Positions 1 through 9,680 are shown, counted from the stretch's first letter. The stretch: 64,000 bases of DNA from Croceitalea rosinachiae (GCF_031846445.1 NZ_JAVRHR010000002.1:997144-1061143), one strand, 5' to 3'. Notes: a model not told the origin generated them from the letters alone. Made by a program: numbers and translations.

Positions 1-52
1 TGCGGTACACTTGAAAATACTCTTCTAAATGTTTAATATGATAGTTACTCAT
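1..52 (-). CDS. acs: Acetyl-CoA synthetase, N-terminal fragment (partial)
   Basis: A minus-strand ATG at 50-52 opens a frame that runs off the left edge after 17 codons, reading MSNYHIKHLEEYFQVYR. From memory this resembles the N-terminus of Bacteroidota acetate-CoA ligases, which activate acetate to acetyl-CoA. The gene lies downstream of, and in the same direction as, a solute:sodium symporter and its DUF4212 partner, a frequent arrangement for acetate uptake and activation. The 128 bases between it and the symporter hold no other gene. With only 17 residues visible the assignment is tentative; the rest of the gene outside the window would settle it. Confidence 0.5.
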   Translation of the reverse strand, partial: MSNYHIKHLEEYFQVYR

Positions 53-180
53 GGAAAATGAAATAAGAAATTAAAAATAGCAAAAAAGAAACTTTAAGAC
101 TTATATCTTATTTCCAACTTTAGATACAAAAACAAAGGTTCACTTGTAATTTTGTTTGAACAGTTCAAGTTTAGCTCTAT

Positions 181-1956
181 TTAATGTTCAATCGCTTCCC
201 CAGCACCACTAGGTATTCTAATATTCTCAACAATTTCTTGCACTTCTTCTGGTGGCGGACTTGTAAATCGTGATACTACTATGGCAAGTACAAAATTAAC
301 GAGCATACCAACTGTGCCAAAACCCTCTGGAGAAATACCGAACCACCAATCTTGGGTAGTATTAGTTTCTGGATTACCTATCCAGCCTAACTTAAAACGT
401 GCAATGTAATATGAAGTGATTACCAGCCCGGCTATCATTCCTGTAATAGCTCCTTCCCTATTCATTCGCTTACTAAAGATTCCCATCACAATAGCAGGAA
501 AAAACGAAGAAGCTGCCAAACCAAAAGCCAAGGCTACTACAGAAGCTACAAATCCTGGTGGATTGATTCCAAAATAACCAGCAACAATAACGGCCAAAAC
601 CGCTGACAAGCGGGCTATCAATAATTCTTTTCTATCTGAAATTTCTGGTGCGAACTGTTTTTTGATTAAATCGTGTGAAATAGATGTAGATATCACTAAC
701 AATAGTCCAGCAGCGGTTGAAAGTGCTGCTGCCAAACCACCTGCGGCTACCAAAGCAATAATCCAATTGGGTAAGCCCGCTATTTCAGGGTTTGCCAAAA
801 CCGTAATATCTCGGTCTACATACAACTCGTTCCTTGTTGCGCTTGAGTTAGAAATTAAACGTTGTCCAACTGCCCCTCTGGCTTCTGAAAACAAGGGCTT
901 TTTACCTTCAATCGCTGTACCTGGCAAATATTGAATTTTTCCATCTCCGTTCTTATCAGTCCATGCAATAAGTCCTGTTTCTTCCCACTTGGTAAACCAA
1001 TCAGGAATTTCTTTATAAAGTGTATCTTGAACAGTTTCCATCAGGTTAGTTCTTGCAAAAACTGCAATAGCTGGCGCTGTGGTATACAAAATTGCGATAA
1101 ACAATAATGCATACCCTGCAGATTTCCGAGCATCCTTAACCTTAGGTACTGTAAAAAATCGAATAATAACGTGTGGTAAACCAGCTGTTCCCAGCATTAA
1201 AGCTGCAGTGATAAAAAAGACATCCGTAGTGGATTTTGTGCCATCTGTATAAGCCGTAAACCCAAGGTCTGTCATTAATCCATCCAGCTTATCCAAAAGG
1301 TACACGCCATCACTTCCGGCTGAACCCATTCCTAATTGAGGTACAGGATTGCCCGTAGCCATAAGAGATATAAAAATTGCGGGAACCATAAAGGCGAATA
1401 TCAATACGCAATATTGTGCTACCTGTGTATATGTGATGCCTTTCATTCCACCTAAAAAAGCATAGAATAAAACTACTGCCATACCAATATATACGCCAGT
1501 GTTGACCTCAACATCTAAAAATCGAGAAAAAACAACACCCACACCACGCATTTGTCCTGCTACATAAGTAAATGACACAAAAAGTGCTGCTACTACTGCT
1601 ACTGTACGTGCAATGTTAGAATAGTATCTATCTCCAATAAAATCTGGCACCGTAAATTTTCCAAATTTTCTTAAATATGGCGCTAAGAGTAGCGCCAATA
1701 AAACATAGCCCCCAGTCCATCCCATTAAGTATACAGAGCCGTCATAGCCAGAGAAAGCAATAATACCTGCCATTCCTAAAAAAGAGGCTGCAGACATCCA
1801 ATCTGCCGCAGTTGCCAATCCATTAGCTAAAGGAGAAACACCACCTCCTGCAACATAAAATTCTTTTGTAGAACTAGCTCTAGACCAAATAGCTATACCT
1901 ATATAAAGTGCAAAAGTGATTCCTACAATGATAAACGTCCATGTTTGAATTCCCAT
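181..1956 (-). CDS. Sodium:solute symporter (acetate permease-like)
   Basis: This 591-residue integral membrane protein belongs to the solute:sodium symporter family, in the subgroup that pairs with DUF4212 proteins. It probably imports a short-chain organic acid such as acetate with Na+. About 13 hydrophobic segments are visible, including the conserved early stretch containing AADWMSAASFLGMAG. A hydrophilic insert at about residues 300-385 carries DKNGDGKIQY, which matches an EF-hand-like DxNxDGxI loop. The start codon lies three bases from the end of the upstream DUF4212 gene, so the two are probably translated from one message. A probable acs gene follows downstream. The family call is firm; the substrate is inferred from context. 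Confidence 0.88.
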   Translation of the reverse strand: MGIQTWTFIIVGITFALYIGIAIWSRASSTKEFYVAGGGVSPLANGLATAADWMSAASFLGMAGIIAFSGYDGSVYLMGWTGGYVLLALLLAPYLRKFGKFTVPDFIGDRYYSNIARTVAVVAALFVSFTYVAGQMRGVGVVFSRFLDVEVNTGVYIGMAVVLFYAFLGGMKGITYTQVAQYCVLIFAFMVPAIFISLMATGNPVPQLGMGSAGSDGVYLLDKLDGLMTDLGFTAYTDGTKSTTDVFFITAALMLGTAGLPHVIIRFFTVPKVKDARKSAGYALLFIAILYTTAPAIAVFARTNLMETVQDTLYKEIPDWFTKWEETGLIAWTDKNGDGKIQYLPGTAIEGKKPLFSEARGAVGQRLISNSSATRNELYVDRDITVLANPEIAGLPNWIIALVAAGGLAAALSTAAGLLLVISTSISHDLIKKQFAPEISDRKELLIARLSAVLAVIVAGYFGINPPGFVASVVALAFGLAASSFFPAIVMGIFSKRMNREGAITGMIAGLVITSYYIARFKLGWIGNPETNTTQDWWFGISPEGFGTVGMLVNFVLAIVVSRFTSPPPEEVQEIVENIRIPSGAGEAIEH

Positions 1957-1959
1957 AGT

Positions 1960-2229
1960 CTATTCGTTTACCCCGTATTTTTTATCCAACTTGTTCATCA
2001 ATTGTACATAAACAAAAATGAGCACCACAAAAACATATATTGACCCTTGTTGAGCAAACCAAAAGCCTAGTTTAAAACCACCTAAACGGATAGTGTTTAA
2101 TTCATCTAACAGAAGGATACCAAACCCATAAGAAACTATAAACCAAATTGTGAGAAGAATTGCGAGGTATTTCAAATTTTCTCGCCAGTATTTTTTACGG
2201 TCAACTTCTTTCACATTTACTTCATTCAA
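1960..2229 (-). CDS. DUF4212 small symporter subunit
   Basis: This 89-residue protein has two transmembrane helices, at about residues 20-42 and 58-78, preceded by a charged N-terminus containing KKYWRENLKYL. This is the usual form of DUF4212 proteins, which are encoded immediately upstream of solute:sodium symporters and are thought to be their small subunit. Only three bases separate it from the symporter gene. The region upstream (2230-2504) is a divergent promoter region shared with the secreted DUF5060 protein gene. Confidence 0.85.
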   Translation of the reverse strand: MNEVNVKEVDRKKYWRENLKYLAILLTIWFIVSYGFGILLLDELNTIRLGGFKLGFWFAQQGSIYVFVVLIFVYVQLMNKLDKKYGVNE

Positions 2230-2359
2230 AATATCTACAATACTACAAAAACGAATCCTAATCGATAATTATTCAATCTCGAAAAAATAAGTTATTCTAA
2301 CTAGGCCTCAAAAATAACAGTCTCAATTAAAATCCCTGAAATAATCTGATTTCGAGTAG

Positions 2360-2384
2360 TTTATCGATGTAATTCATCGATAAA
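2360..2384. promoter_or_regulatory. Palindrome TTTATCGATG-N5-CATCGATAAA
   Basis: This perfect 10-base inverted repeat with a 5-base spacer sits about 120 bases upstream of the DUF5060 protein gene, in the 275-base divergent region shared with the DUF4212 gene. It is followed by GTGC and an A-run. A closely similar element, also starting TTTATCGATG and ending in AAAGTGC, occurs at 18793-18820. It is a good candidate binding site for a dimeric regulator; the protein is unknown. Confidence 0.5.
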
Positions 2385-2504
2385 GTGCCAAAAAAAACGA
2401 CAAACAGCTAAAAAGTGTTTTTCTTTGTATTAGACAGAACCCTATAAGCTTCGAATTGAAATAAAGTAATAATTTTTGTTAAAAACTTAAACCTACTTAA
2501 ATCA

Positions 2505-5500
2505 ATGAAAATACTGACGCCCCATCTAACAGTAATTTTAATGTTGTTTTTCTGCAATATTATAACTTCTCAATCAACAATATCAGGAGAGTTAAAAAAA
2601 TGGCATACGGTAACCTTATCATTTAATGGTCCAATGGTCACAGAAACTGATGACACCAACCCTTTTCTTGAATACCGATTGAACGTAACTTTCACAAGTC
2701 CTTCCGGTAAAACATGGCTTGTGCCCGGATTTTATGCTGCGGATGGAAATGCTGCACAAAGTAGCTCAAGTTCAGGAAATGTATGGCAGGTTCGTTTTAC
2801 ACCTAACGAAACTGGTTCATGGTCCTATTCTTCTTCCTTCAGAACAGGCAACAATATTGCAGTCTCTTTGGATAATAATGCAGGTAGTCCTACCTTTTTT
2901 GATGGGGACTCGGGCAATTTTTCAATTTCCGCTTCTAATAAAAACATTCCTGATAATAGGGCTAAGGGAAGACTAAATTATATAGGTGAACATTACTTAC
3001 AGTTTGAAGAAACTAATGAATATTTTATCAAAGCTGGGTCAGACTCACCTGAAAATATGTTAGCCTTTGGTGATTTTGATAACACAAAAAACAGTAAAAA
3101 TTGGTCACCTCATATAGGTGATTGGCAAACTGGAAATCCTACCTGGGGTAATGAAAAAGGAAAGGGTCTGATAGGTGCCATTAATTATCTCTCTAACAAA
3201 GGTATGAATGCTTTTTCATTTTTGACCATGAACGTAAAAGGTGATGGTAAAGATGTTTGGCCTTGGATTGCTGCCAATAATGGGGATTTTGATGGCGATT
3301 CAGGAAATGATGCAAATAATAGATTGCGCTACGATGTTTCAAAATTGGAACAATGGGAAATCTTGTTCTCACATGCTGACGCTAAAGGAATGTTTCTACA
3401 TTTCAAAACTCAAGAAACCGAAAATGACCAATTATTGGACGGAGGTGAATTGGGTACGCAACGAAAATTATACTATCGTGAGCTAATAGCTCGTTTTGGT
3501 CACCATCTTGTCTTAAATTGGAATATGGGTGAAGAAAATACTCAAACCGATAATCAGCGTAAAGAAATGGCTGAATTCTTTAAAGATTTAGATCCTTATG
3601 GACACCATATAGTAATACATACTTATCCAAATCAACAAAATCAAGTTTACAACCCTTTACTAGGCAATGCTTCAGAATATACGGGTCCTTCGATTCAATC
3701 CGGTATCAACAACATTCATAATGACGTCAAGAAATGGGTTATAGATTCAAGAAATTCAGGTAAAAAATGGGTCGTGGCCAATGATGAACAAGGTGGAGCC
3801 CAAGTTGGGGTAGCCGCAGATGCCAATTACAGCGGTGACAAGGGTAGCCAAGGTGATAATCGCAACGATGTCCGAGACAAAGTGTTATGGGGCACCCTTA
3901 TGGCAGGCGGGTCTGGCGTAGAATATTATTTTGGTTATGGAACGGGAGAAACTGATCTTACCGCACAAGATTTTAGGAGTCGCGATACAAAATGGAGCGA
4001 TGCTAAAATAGCCATTGACTTTTTTAAGGAAAATATTCCGTTTTGGGAGATGCAATCGGATGATGGGTTGACTTCGGACAACAATGACTACTGCTTTGTG
4101 AAAGATGGTGAGGTCTATCTAGTCTACCTTCCCGATGGTGGCTCTGCAAATTTAGATTTATCAAATGTCAACGGTACTTTTAGTATAAAATGGTTTGATC
4201 CTAGAAATGGTGGTAACCTCAATGATGGCAGTGTTACTGAAATTACCGGTGGTGGCAATAAAAGTATTGGTAATCCGCCAAGCAATGATTCTTCTGACTG
4301 GACTGTGTTGATTGAAAAAACAAGCGATGATGGTGACGGAAATGATGATAGTGACATGGGTGACAATTCTGATGGCAACTGTAATGTAGATTATGTAGAA
4401 AATGATGGTTTGGTCGTTATAGAAGTAGAAAATTTGGAAGTGGGCAATGGTTGGGTAGAAAAAAATTCCATTAGTGGTTTTTCAGGCACCTCCTATCTTG
4501 AGTGGGAAGGGGGAGATAATTTTAATTCGCCTGGAATCGGACTCATTACTACTCAAATACAAATAAACAGTCCTGGAACTTACCTGTTTAGATGGCGGTC
4601 AAAGGTAGGTGAAGGAAACAATAGCACCGAAAGTAATGATTCATGGCTCAGATTTCCTGATGCGGATGATTTTTTTGGTGAAAAAAATAATGGTAGTATT
4701 GTTTACCCCAATGGAAGTGGCAAAACCCCAAATCCCAATGGCTCAAGTTCCGATGGCTGGTTCAAAGTCTTTCTAAGTGGTACAACGGATTGGACTTGGT
4801 CCACCAATACTAGTGATAATGATTCCCATAAAATTTATGTATCCTTCGACAAGCCTGGCACCTATACTCTAGAAATTGCTGGCAGGTCAAACCATCATTT
4901 ACTTGATAGAATTGTTTTGAGCAATGATTTTGCTAATGCAACAGATTTAAGTTTGGAAGAATCAATATGTAATGAAAATACAGGGGGAGAAGCAGTTGCC
5001 GTTTCCAGCATCAGTTTGAGCCCTGAAAATCCGACCATAACAATCGACGACTCATTAGAATTAATCGCCGAAGTTTTGCCCGCAAATGCCACTAACAAGG
5101 CTATAACTTGGTCGAGCGGTGATGGAACCATTGCAATCGTTAATGATGATGGAACGGTAACCGGAGTTTCAGAAGGAACCGTGACTATCACAGTGACTAC
5201 TGAAGATGGAAGTTTTACTTCAGAATCGTTAGTAACTGTCATTAGTGGTATGGAAGCAGTTGCCGTTTCCAGCATCAGTTTGAGCCCTGAAAATCCGACC
5301 ATCGCAATCGATGCCTCATTAGAATTAATCGCCGAAGTTTTGCCTGCAAATGCCACTAATAAAGCAGTAAGTTGGTCGAGCGATGATGAGACCATTGCAA
5401 CCGTTGATGATAATGGAACGGTAACCGGAGTTTCAGAAGGAACCGTGACTATCATAGTGACTACTGAAGATGGAAACTTTGTATCCGAATCCTTTATAGC

Positions 5501-5762
5501 TATTATCACTAATGATATCGCCGAAGGTGTTAAAGTTTATCCGAATCCAGCTCTTTCCAATACAAATGTCAATATTGTTGGTATTGAAAATGGTACTTAT
5601 GAAATGGCTCTTTATTCTTTATCAGGTAGTTTGGTGTTACAGAAGACCATTGAAATTAAAGGAAATTATAATATTTCGCTTAATAATTTAACTGAAGGTC
5701 TTTATTTATTGAACTTAAGAAATATTGATAATCTTTATGTAGAAAAAATATTTATTAGATAA
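2505..5762 (+). CDS. Secreted multidomain DUF5060 glycoside-hydrolase-like protein
   Basis: This 1085-residue protein is probably a secreted or cell-surface carbohydrate-active enzyme. Domains in order: signal peptide (about 1-23), a DUF5060-type beta domain (about 30-115), a TIM-barrel-like region (about 150-510), and a region like the putative collagen-binding domain often found C-terminal to such barrels (about 515-600). Then come an acidic linker, a carbohydrate-binding-like beta domain (about 635-810), two near-identical Ig-like Big_2 domains (about 830-1003) and a C-terminal T9SS type A sorting domain (about 1010-1085). Candidate acidic catalytic residues are in MGEEN (near 342) and NDEQGG (near 428). 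The T9SS tail implies export across the outer membrane. The gene overlaps the end of convergent purC by eight bases. Substrate unknown. Confidence 0.8.
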   Translation: MKILTPHLTVILMLFFCNIITSQSTISGELKKWHTVTLSFNGPMVTETDDTNPFLEYRLNVTFTSPSGKTWLVPGFYAADGNAAQSSSSSGNVWQVRFTPNETGSWSYSSSFRTGNNIAVSLDNNAGSPTFFDGDSGNFSISASNKNIPDNRAKGRLNYIGEHYLQFEETNEYFIKAGSDSPENMLAFGDFDNTKNSKNWSPHIGDWQTGNPTWGNEKGKGLIGAINYLSNKGMNAFSFLTMNVKGDGKDVWPWIAANNGDFDGDSGNDANNRLRYDVSKLEQWEILFSHADAKGMFLHFKTQETENDQLLDGGELGTQRKLYYRELIARFGHHLVLNWNMGEENTQTDNQRKEMAEFFKDLDPYGHHIVIHTYPNQQNQVYNPLLGNASEYTGPSIQSGINNIHNDVKKWVIDSRNSGKKWVVANDEQGGAQVGVAADANYSGDKGSQGDNRNDVRDKVLWGTLMAGGSGVEYYFGYGTGETDLTAQDFRSRDTKWSDAKIAIDFFKENIPFWEMQSDDGLTSDNNDYCFVKDGEVYLVYLPDGGSANLDLSNVNGTFSIKWFDPRNGGNLNDGSVTEITGGGNKSIGNPPSNDSSDWTVLIEKTSDDGDGNDDSDMGDNSDGNCNVDYVENDGLVVIEVENLEVGNGWVEKNSISGFSGTSYLEWEGGDNFNSPGIGLITTQIQINSPGTYLFRWRSKVGEGNNSTESNDSWLRFPDADDFFGEKNNGSIVYPNGSGKTPNPNGSSSDGWFKVFLSGTTDWTWSTNTSDNDSHKIYVSFDKPGTYTLEIAGRSNHHLLDRIVLSNDFANATDLSLEESICNENTGGEAVAVSSISLSPENPTITIDDSLELIAEVLPANATNKAITWSSGDGTIAIVNDDGTVTGVSEGTVTITVTTEDGSFTSESLVTVISGMEAVAVSSISLSPENPTIAIDASLELIAEVLPANATNKAVSWSSDDETIATVDDNGTVTGVSEGTVTIIVTTEDGNFVSESFIAIITNDIAEGVKVYPNPALSNTNVNIVGIENGTYEMALYSLSGSLVLQKTIEIKGNYNISLNNLTEGLYLLNLRNIDNLYVEKIFIR
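4989..5516 (+). repeat. Tandem 264-base duplication encoding two Big_2 domains
   Basis: Two adjacent copies with a 264-base period (88 codons) begin near 4989 and 5253. Long runs are identical at DNA level, for example GCAGTTGCCGTTTCCAGCAT at the start of both. They encode the two Ig-like Big_2 domains before the sorting domain. The low divergence suggests recent duplication or gene conversion. Confidence 0.8.
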
Positions 5763-6717
5763 AAGTAGTTTCATTAAGATATTCCTGAACATTCTGCCCA
5801 ATCCGTTCTTGAATATTAGAAACATCAGCTTTCACAAAAGCTTCCCCCATAATACTTTCATAGAGCTCAATGTAACGCTCTGAGACCGATTTAATATATT
5901 CATCGTTCATTTCTGGTACTGATTGACCTTCTAGGCCTTGAAACCCTTTAGAAATCAACCATTGCCGTACAAATTCTTTAGAGAGTTGCTTTTGGGCTTC
6001 ACCCCTAGCCTGTCTTTTAGCATAGCCTTCTGCATAAAAATAGCGTGACGAATCCGGGGTATGGATTTCGTCGATAAGCACAATATTACCATCTTTAGTT
6101 TTGCCAAATTCGTATTTGGTATCTACTAGAATCAATCCTTGCTTTGCGGCAATTTCCGTACCACGTTGAAATAAAGCCCTAGTGTATTTTTCCAAAACCT
6201 CATAATCCTCTTTGGAGACAATGCCTTTCTTTAAAATATCAGCTTTTGAGATATCTTCATCATGATCTCCTTTTTCGGCTTTTGTAGCAGGGGTAATTAT
6301 TGGCTCAGTAAATTTGTCGTTTTCTTTCATTCCATCAGGCATTGACTCCCCACAAAGCATTCGTTTGCCCGTTTTATATTCGCGAGCTGCATGACCAGAC
6401 ATATAGCCTCGTATCACCATTTCTACTTTGAAAGGTTCACAAGCTTTACCAACAGCAACATTAGGGTCAGGTGTAGCTAATAACCAATTGGGGGCAATAT
6501 CTTCTGTAACCTGCATCATTTTTGTTGCAATCTGGTTTAAGATTTGCCCTTTATAGGGAATACCCCTTGGCATTACAACATCAAAGGCTGATAGGCGGTC
6601 TGTAGCCACCATCACCAAAATATCATTTTCTAAGGTATAAACTTCCCTTACTTTTCCTTTATATACCGACTTTTGTCCAGAAAAGTAAAAATCAGTGTCC
6701 ATTACGGTATTTGACAT
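5755..6717 (-). CDS. purC: Phosphoribosylaminoimidazole-succinocarboxamide synthase
   Basis: SAICAR synthetase catalyses the ATP-dependent joining of CAIR and aspartate in de novo purine synthesis, in the cytoplasm. The protein has 320 residues, the length of the longer PurC form. It contains the N-terminal YKGKVREVYTL nucleotide-binding strand-loop, TDRLSAFDVVMP, and the signature LIDEIHTPDSSRYF. It lies six bases downstream of phoH on the same strand, so the two are probably co-transcribed. Its stop codon falls inside the end of the convergent DUF5060 gene, an eight-base overlap. Confidence 0.96.
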   Translation of the reverse strand: MSNTVMDTDFYFSGQKSVYKGKVREVYTLENDILVMVATDRLSAFDVVMPRGIPYKGQILNQIATKMMQVTEDIAPNWLLATPDPNVAVGKACEPFKVEMVIRGYMSGHAAREYKTGKRMLCGESMPDGMKENDKFTEPIITPATKAEKGDHDEDISKADILKKGIVSKEDYEVLEKYTRALFQRGTEIAAKQGLILVDTKYEFGKTKDGNIVLIDEIHTPDSSRYFYAEGYAKRQARGEAQKQLSKEFVRQWLISKGFQGLEGQSVPEMNDEYIKSVSERYIELYESIMGEAFVKADVSNIQERIGQNVQEYLNETTFI

Positions 6718-6723
6718 GCTAAG

Positions 6724-7674
6724 CTAGTTTTGGTGCTCAATATTTTTGTAAGCGTCAATAACTTTTTTGACCAATTTATGACGAATGACATCTTTGTCAT
6801 CCAAATAAATGATACTGATACCTTCAGTGTTTTTTAATATTAGCAAAGCCTCTTTTAATCCTGAAATGATACGACGGGGTAAATCTATTTGTCCGGGATC
6901 ACCGGTCAGTAAAAACTTAGCATTTTTGCCCATTCGGGTCAAAAACATCTTCATTTGGGCATGCGTGGTATTCTGTGCTTCGTCCAAAATGACAAATGCA
7001 TTATCTAAAGTACGACCGCGCATAAAAGCCATAGGTGCAATTTGAATAGTTCCATCTTCTATATACTTTTCTAACTTTTCAGGAGCAATCATATCACGGA
7101 GCGCATCATACAAAGGTTGCATGTACGGGTCTAATTTCTCTTTTAAATCACCAGGAAGAAAACCTAAGTTTTCTCCAGCCTCGACTGCCGGTCTTGTTAG
7201 TATAATACGGCGCACCTGCTTTTCTTTTAGAGCTTTTACGGCTAGTGCCACACCTGTATAGGTTTTACCTGTACCAGCAGGCCCGATAGCAAAAACCATA
7301 TCGTGTTTTTTACTGGCATCTACCATTCTGCGTTGATTGGCAGTTTGCGCTTTAATCAACCTTCCACTAACACCATGAACCAAAACCTCACCACTGGCCT
7401 TGGAAGAATTTTCTTGTTCTCCATTACTTGTCAATACCCTTTCAATAGAATTTTGATCTAGTTTGTTGTATTTGGCAAAATGCTCGGTAAGCATATCAAA
7501 ACGCTTATCAAATTCTTCAAGAAGCTCTTCATCACCATAAACTTTAATCTTACTGCCTCTGGCAACAATTTTAAGCTTTGGGAAATACTTTTTTAATAAT
7601 TCTATGTTTTCGTTTTGTTGCCCAAAAAAATCTCTTGGGCTAATTTCGGTGAGTTCTATTACAAGTTCGTTCAA
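6724..7674 (-). CDS. phoH: PhoH family ATPase
   Basis: This 316-residue cytoplasmic PhoH-like protein is a P-loop ATPase related to the N-terminal part of superfamily 1 helicases and is thought to act in RNA metabolism. The first 110 residues are the KH-like N-terminal region. Walker A is AIGPAGTGKT (about 132-141) and Walker B is FVILDEAQN. RMGKNAKFLLTGDPGQIDLP matches the conserved downstream motif. It is first in an apparent phoH-purC unit and is divergent from the SAM hydroxide adenosyltransferase gene across a 139-base promoter region. Confidence 0.94.
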   Translation of the reverse strand: MNELVIELTEISPRDFFGQQNENIELLKKYFPKLKIVARGSKIKVYGDEELLEEFDKRFDMLTEHFAKYNKLDQNSIERVLTSNGEQENSSKASGEVLVHGVSGRLIKAQTANQRRMVDASKKHDMVFAIGPAGTGKTYTGVALAVKALKEKQVRRIILTRPAVEAGENLGFLPGDLKEKLDPYMQPLYDALRDMIAPEKLEKYIEDGTIQIAPMAFMRGRTLDNAFVILDEAQNTTHAQMKMFLTRMGKNAKFLLTGDPGQIDLPRRIISGLKEALLILKNTEGISIIYLDDKDVIRHKLVKKVIDAYKNIEHQN

Positions 7675-7813
7675 AGAAATTTTACTATTTATGGGGTTTG
7701 TGGAATTTAGGAAAAAATTACTCTTCCTTTTTGTTTAATTTTACGTCTTATACTCGTACACAAACATAGTCAAAAAAAGCCTTTTTTAGCGCAAAAACAT
7801 ATTAACAGACTGC

Positions 7814-8644
7814 ATGGCAATCATTACATTAACGACAGATTTTGGGTACAAAGACCATTTTGTTGCAGGCATAAAGGGAACTATTCTAAATGAAGTTCCG
7901 AATGCAAATATTGTTGATATTTCTCATGCTGTTTCTCCATTAGATGTGCAAGAATGCGCATACATCTTGAAAAATGCTTACCCCTATTTCCCAAATGGCA
8001 CTATCCATATTATTGGCATGGATTCTGAAGTTTCCCCAGAAAATCAACATATTGCAGCTGAATTGAATGGCCATTACTTTATAGGTGCGAACAACGGGGT
8101 TATCTCATTGATTGCAAAAGAACTGAATCTCGACCAATTGGTTGAGATTAACATTCCGAATACTTCGATAAATTCGTTTCCTTCTATGGAAATATTTACT
8201 AAAGTAGCGAGTCACTTGGCAAGAGGAGGCAAACTTGGGGTAGTTAGCAAACCGTTCAAAAACCTTAAAGAAATTAGGGAATTAGAACCTAGAGTCACCA
8301 ATGATGGGCGAACAATAATCGGCAATGTAATCTATACTGATAATTATGGTAATGTGGTTACTAATATTACCAAGGCTATATTTGAGGCCTATAGAAATGG
8401 ACGAGCTTTTGAAATCATTGCACGGCGTCAAAAAATAACTTCAATACACAATAGCTATAATAGCATCATAAATTTTGAACTGCCAGAAAATAAGCGATTA
8501 GGACCTAGTGATTTACTCGCATTATTCAATTCTTCAGGATATATTGAGCTCGCTATTTACAAAAGTGATTTAAAGTCTGTCGGGGGAGCCTCAACTTTAT
8601 TAGGCCTTAAACATCTTGACATGATAACCATAAACTTTTTATAA
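7814..8644 (+). CDS. SAM hydroxide adenosyltransferase (DUF62 family)
   Basis: This 276-residue protein belongs to the family of S-adenosyl-L-methionine hydrolases and related fluorinase/chlorinase enzymes. The hydroxide-using members split SAM into adenosine and methionine. The N-terminus ITLTTDFGYKDHFVAGIKG is the conserved substrate-binding segment with the family aspartate. The second domain (about 170-276) includes IGNVIYTDNYGNVVTNI. Nothing visible suggests the halogenase insert, so the hydrolase role is preferred. The stop codon at 8642-8644 abuts the next ATG, so the small monooxygenase-fold gene is probably co-translated. In Flavobacteriaceae this gene often precedes gldF/gldG, as here. 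Confidence 0.9.
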   Translation: MAIITLTTDFGYKDHFVAGIKGTILNEVPNANIVDISHAVSPLDVQECAYILKNAYPYFPNGTIHIIGMDSEVSPENQHIAAELNGHYFIGANNGVISLIAKELNLDQLVEINIPNTSINSFPSMEIFTKVASHLARGGKLGVVSKPFKNLKEIRELEPRVTNDGRTIIGNVIYTDNYGNVVTNITKAIFEAYRNGRAFEIIARRQKITSIHNSYNSIINFELPENKRLGPSDLLALFNSSGYIELAIYKSDLKSVGGASTLLGLKHLDMITINFL

Positions 8645-8941
8645 ATGTTAGTGCGAATTGTAAAATTGACTTTTAAAACAGAAAATATTTCTAGTTTTGA
8701 ATCGCTTTTTGAGGAAACGAAAAAAAATATTAGAAATTTTGAAGGTTGCACCCTATTGGAATTGTATCAAGACCAAAAGCATCCTAATATCTTTTTCACT
8801 TATAGCTATTGGGAGAATGCAAATAATCTGGAAAGTTACCGAAAATCTGAATTTTTCAAATCGGTCTGGTCACAAACCAAAGTATTATTTGATGCCAAAC
8901 CTGAAGCATGGAGCGTAACGAAAAAAGCCATTTTGAGCTAA
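8645..8941 (+). CDS. Antibiotic biosynthesis monooxygenase-fold protein
   Basis: This 98-residue protein has the dimeric alpha/beta-barrel (ABM) fold found in YgiN-like quinol monooxygenases. The layout fits: strand MLVRIVKLTFK, then a helix, then GCTLLELYQDQKHPNIFFTY and YWENANNLESYRKSEFF. Substrates of such small proteins cannot be read from sequence. It starts directly after the SAM hydroxide adenosyltransferase stop codon and lies seven bases before gldF, so it belongs to the same transcription unit. Confidence 0.82.
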   Translation: MLVRIVKLTFKTENISSFESLFEETKKNIRNFEGCTLLELYQDQKHPNIFFTYSYWENANNLESYRKSEFFKSVWSQTKVLFDAKPEAWSVTKKAILS

Positions 8942-8948
8942 AAATTCT

Positions 8949-9680
8949 ATGATAGCCATTTTTAAGAAAGAAATTCAATCGTTTTTCACATCTTCCATCG
9001 GGTATTTGATTATTGGGCTATTCCTACTTCTAAATGGGCTTTTTCTCTGGGTATTCAAGGGTAATTTCAACATCTTTGATTATGGTTTTGCTGATTTAAG
9101 TAACTTTTTCCTATTGGCTCCTTGGGTGTTTCTTTTTTTGATTCCTGCAATTACGATGAAAAGTTTCTCTGAAGAACATAAACTAGGCACTTTAGAATTA
9201 CTATTGATTAAACCTGTCAGCATTCTCCAGTTGGTTTCTGGCAAATTTTGGGGTTCCTTCGCGCTCTGTCTTATTGCGGTCATACCTACTACTATCTACG
9301 TCTTTTCAATATCTAGTTTGGGTATAGTAGAGGGTAATTATGATTTTGGAGTGGTAATCGGGTCGTATTTTGGATTGTTGTTTCTAATAGCTGCTTATAC
9401 CAGTATTGGCCTTTTTTCATCTTCTATTTCTGATAATCAGATTCTCTCTTTCATCATTGCCATTGTACTCTGCTTCTTCCTCTTTTTTGGATTTGAAGCG
9501 CTCGCAACTTTAATTACCGATGGGCATAAGCTGCAAGTAATAAAATCATTTGGGGCTAAAGCTCATTTCGAAGTTATTGCACAAGGCATCATTGATACTC
9601 GAGATATTATCTATTTTTTGGTATTGACTTTCTTTTTTATCTATCTGACTTATGCACAACTTAAAAATTTAAACAAATGA
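8949..9680 (+). CDS. gldF: Gliding motility ABC transporter permease GldF
   Basis: This 243-residue inner-membrane permease is the transmembrane partner of the GldA ATPase and GldG in the gliding-associated ABC transporter of Bacteroidota. Six hydrophobic segments are visible. The motif MKSFSEEHKLGTLELLLIKP after the second helix is typical of ABC-2 type permeases that include GldF. The last codons overlap the gldG start by four bases, which indicates translational coupling. The gldA gene is not in this window. Confidence 0.94.
   Translation: MIAIFKKEIQSFFTSSIGYLIIGLFLLLNGLFLWVFKGNFNIFDYGFADLSNFFLLAPWVFLFLIPAITMKSFSEEHKLGTLELLLIKPVSILQLVSGKFWGSFALCLIAVIPTTIYVFSISSLGIVEGNYDFGVVIGSYFGLLFLIAAYTSIGLFSSSISDNQILSFIIAIVLCFFLFFGFEALATLITDGHKLQVIKSFGAKAHFEVIAQGIIDTRDIIYFLVLTFFFIYLTYAQLKNLNK

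Noticed and set aside
4895..5509. 204-codon minus-strand frame
   Set aside because: It is antisense to the duplicated Big_2 domains; its repeats only mirror those of the real gene.
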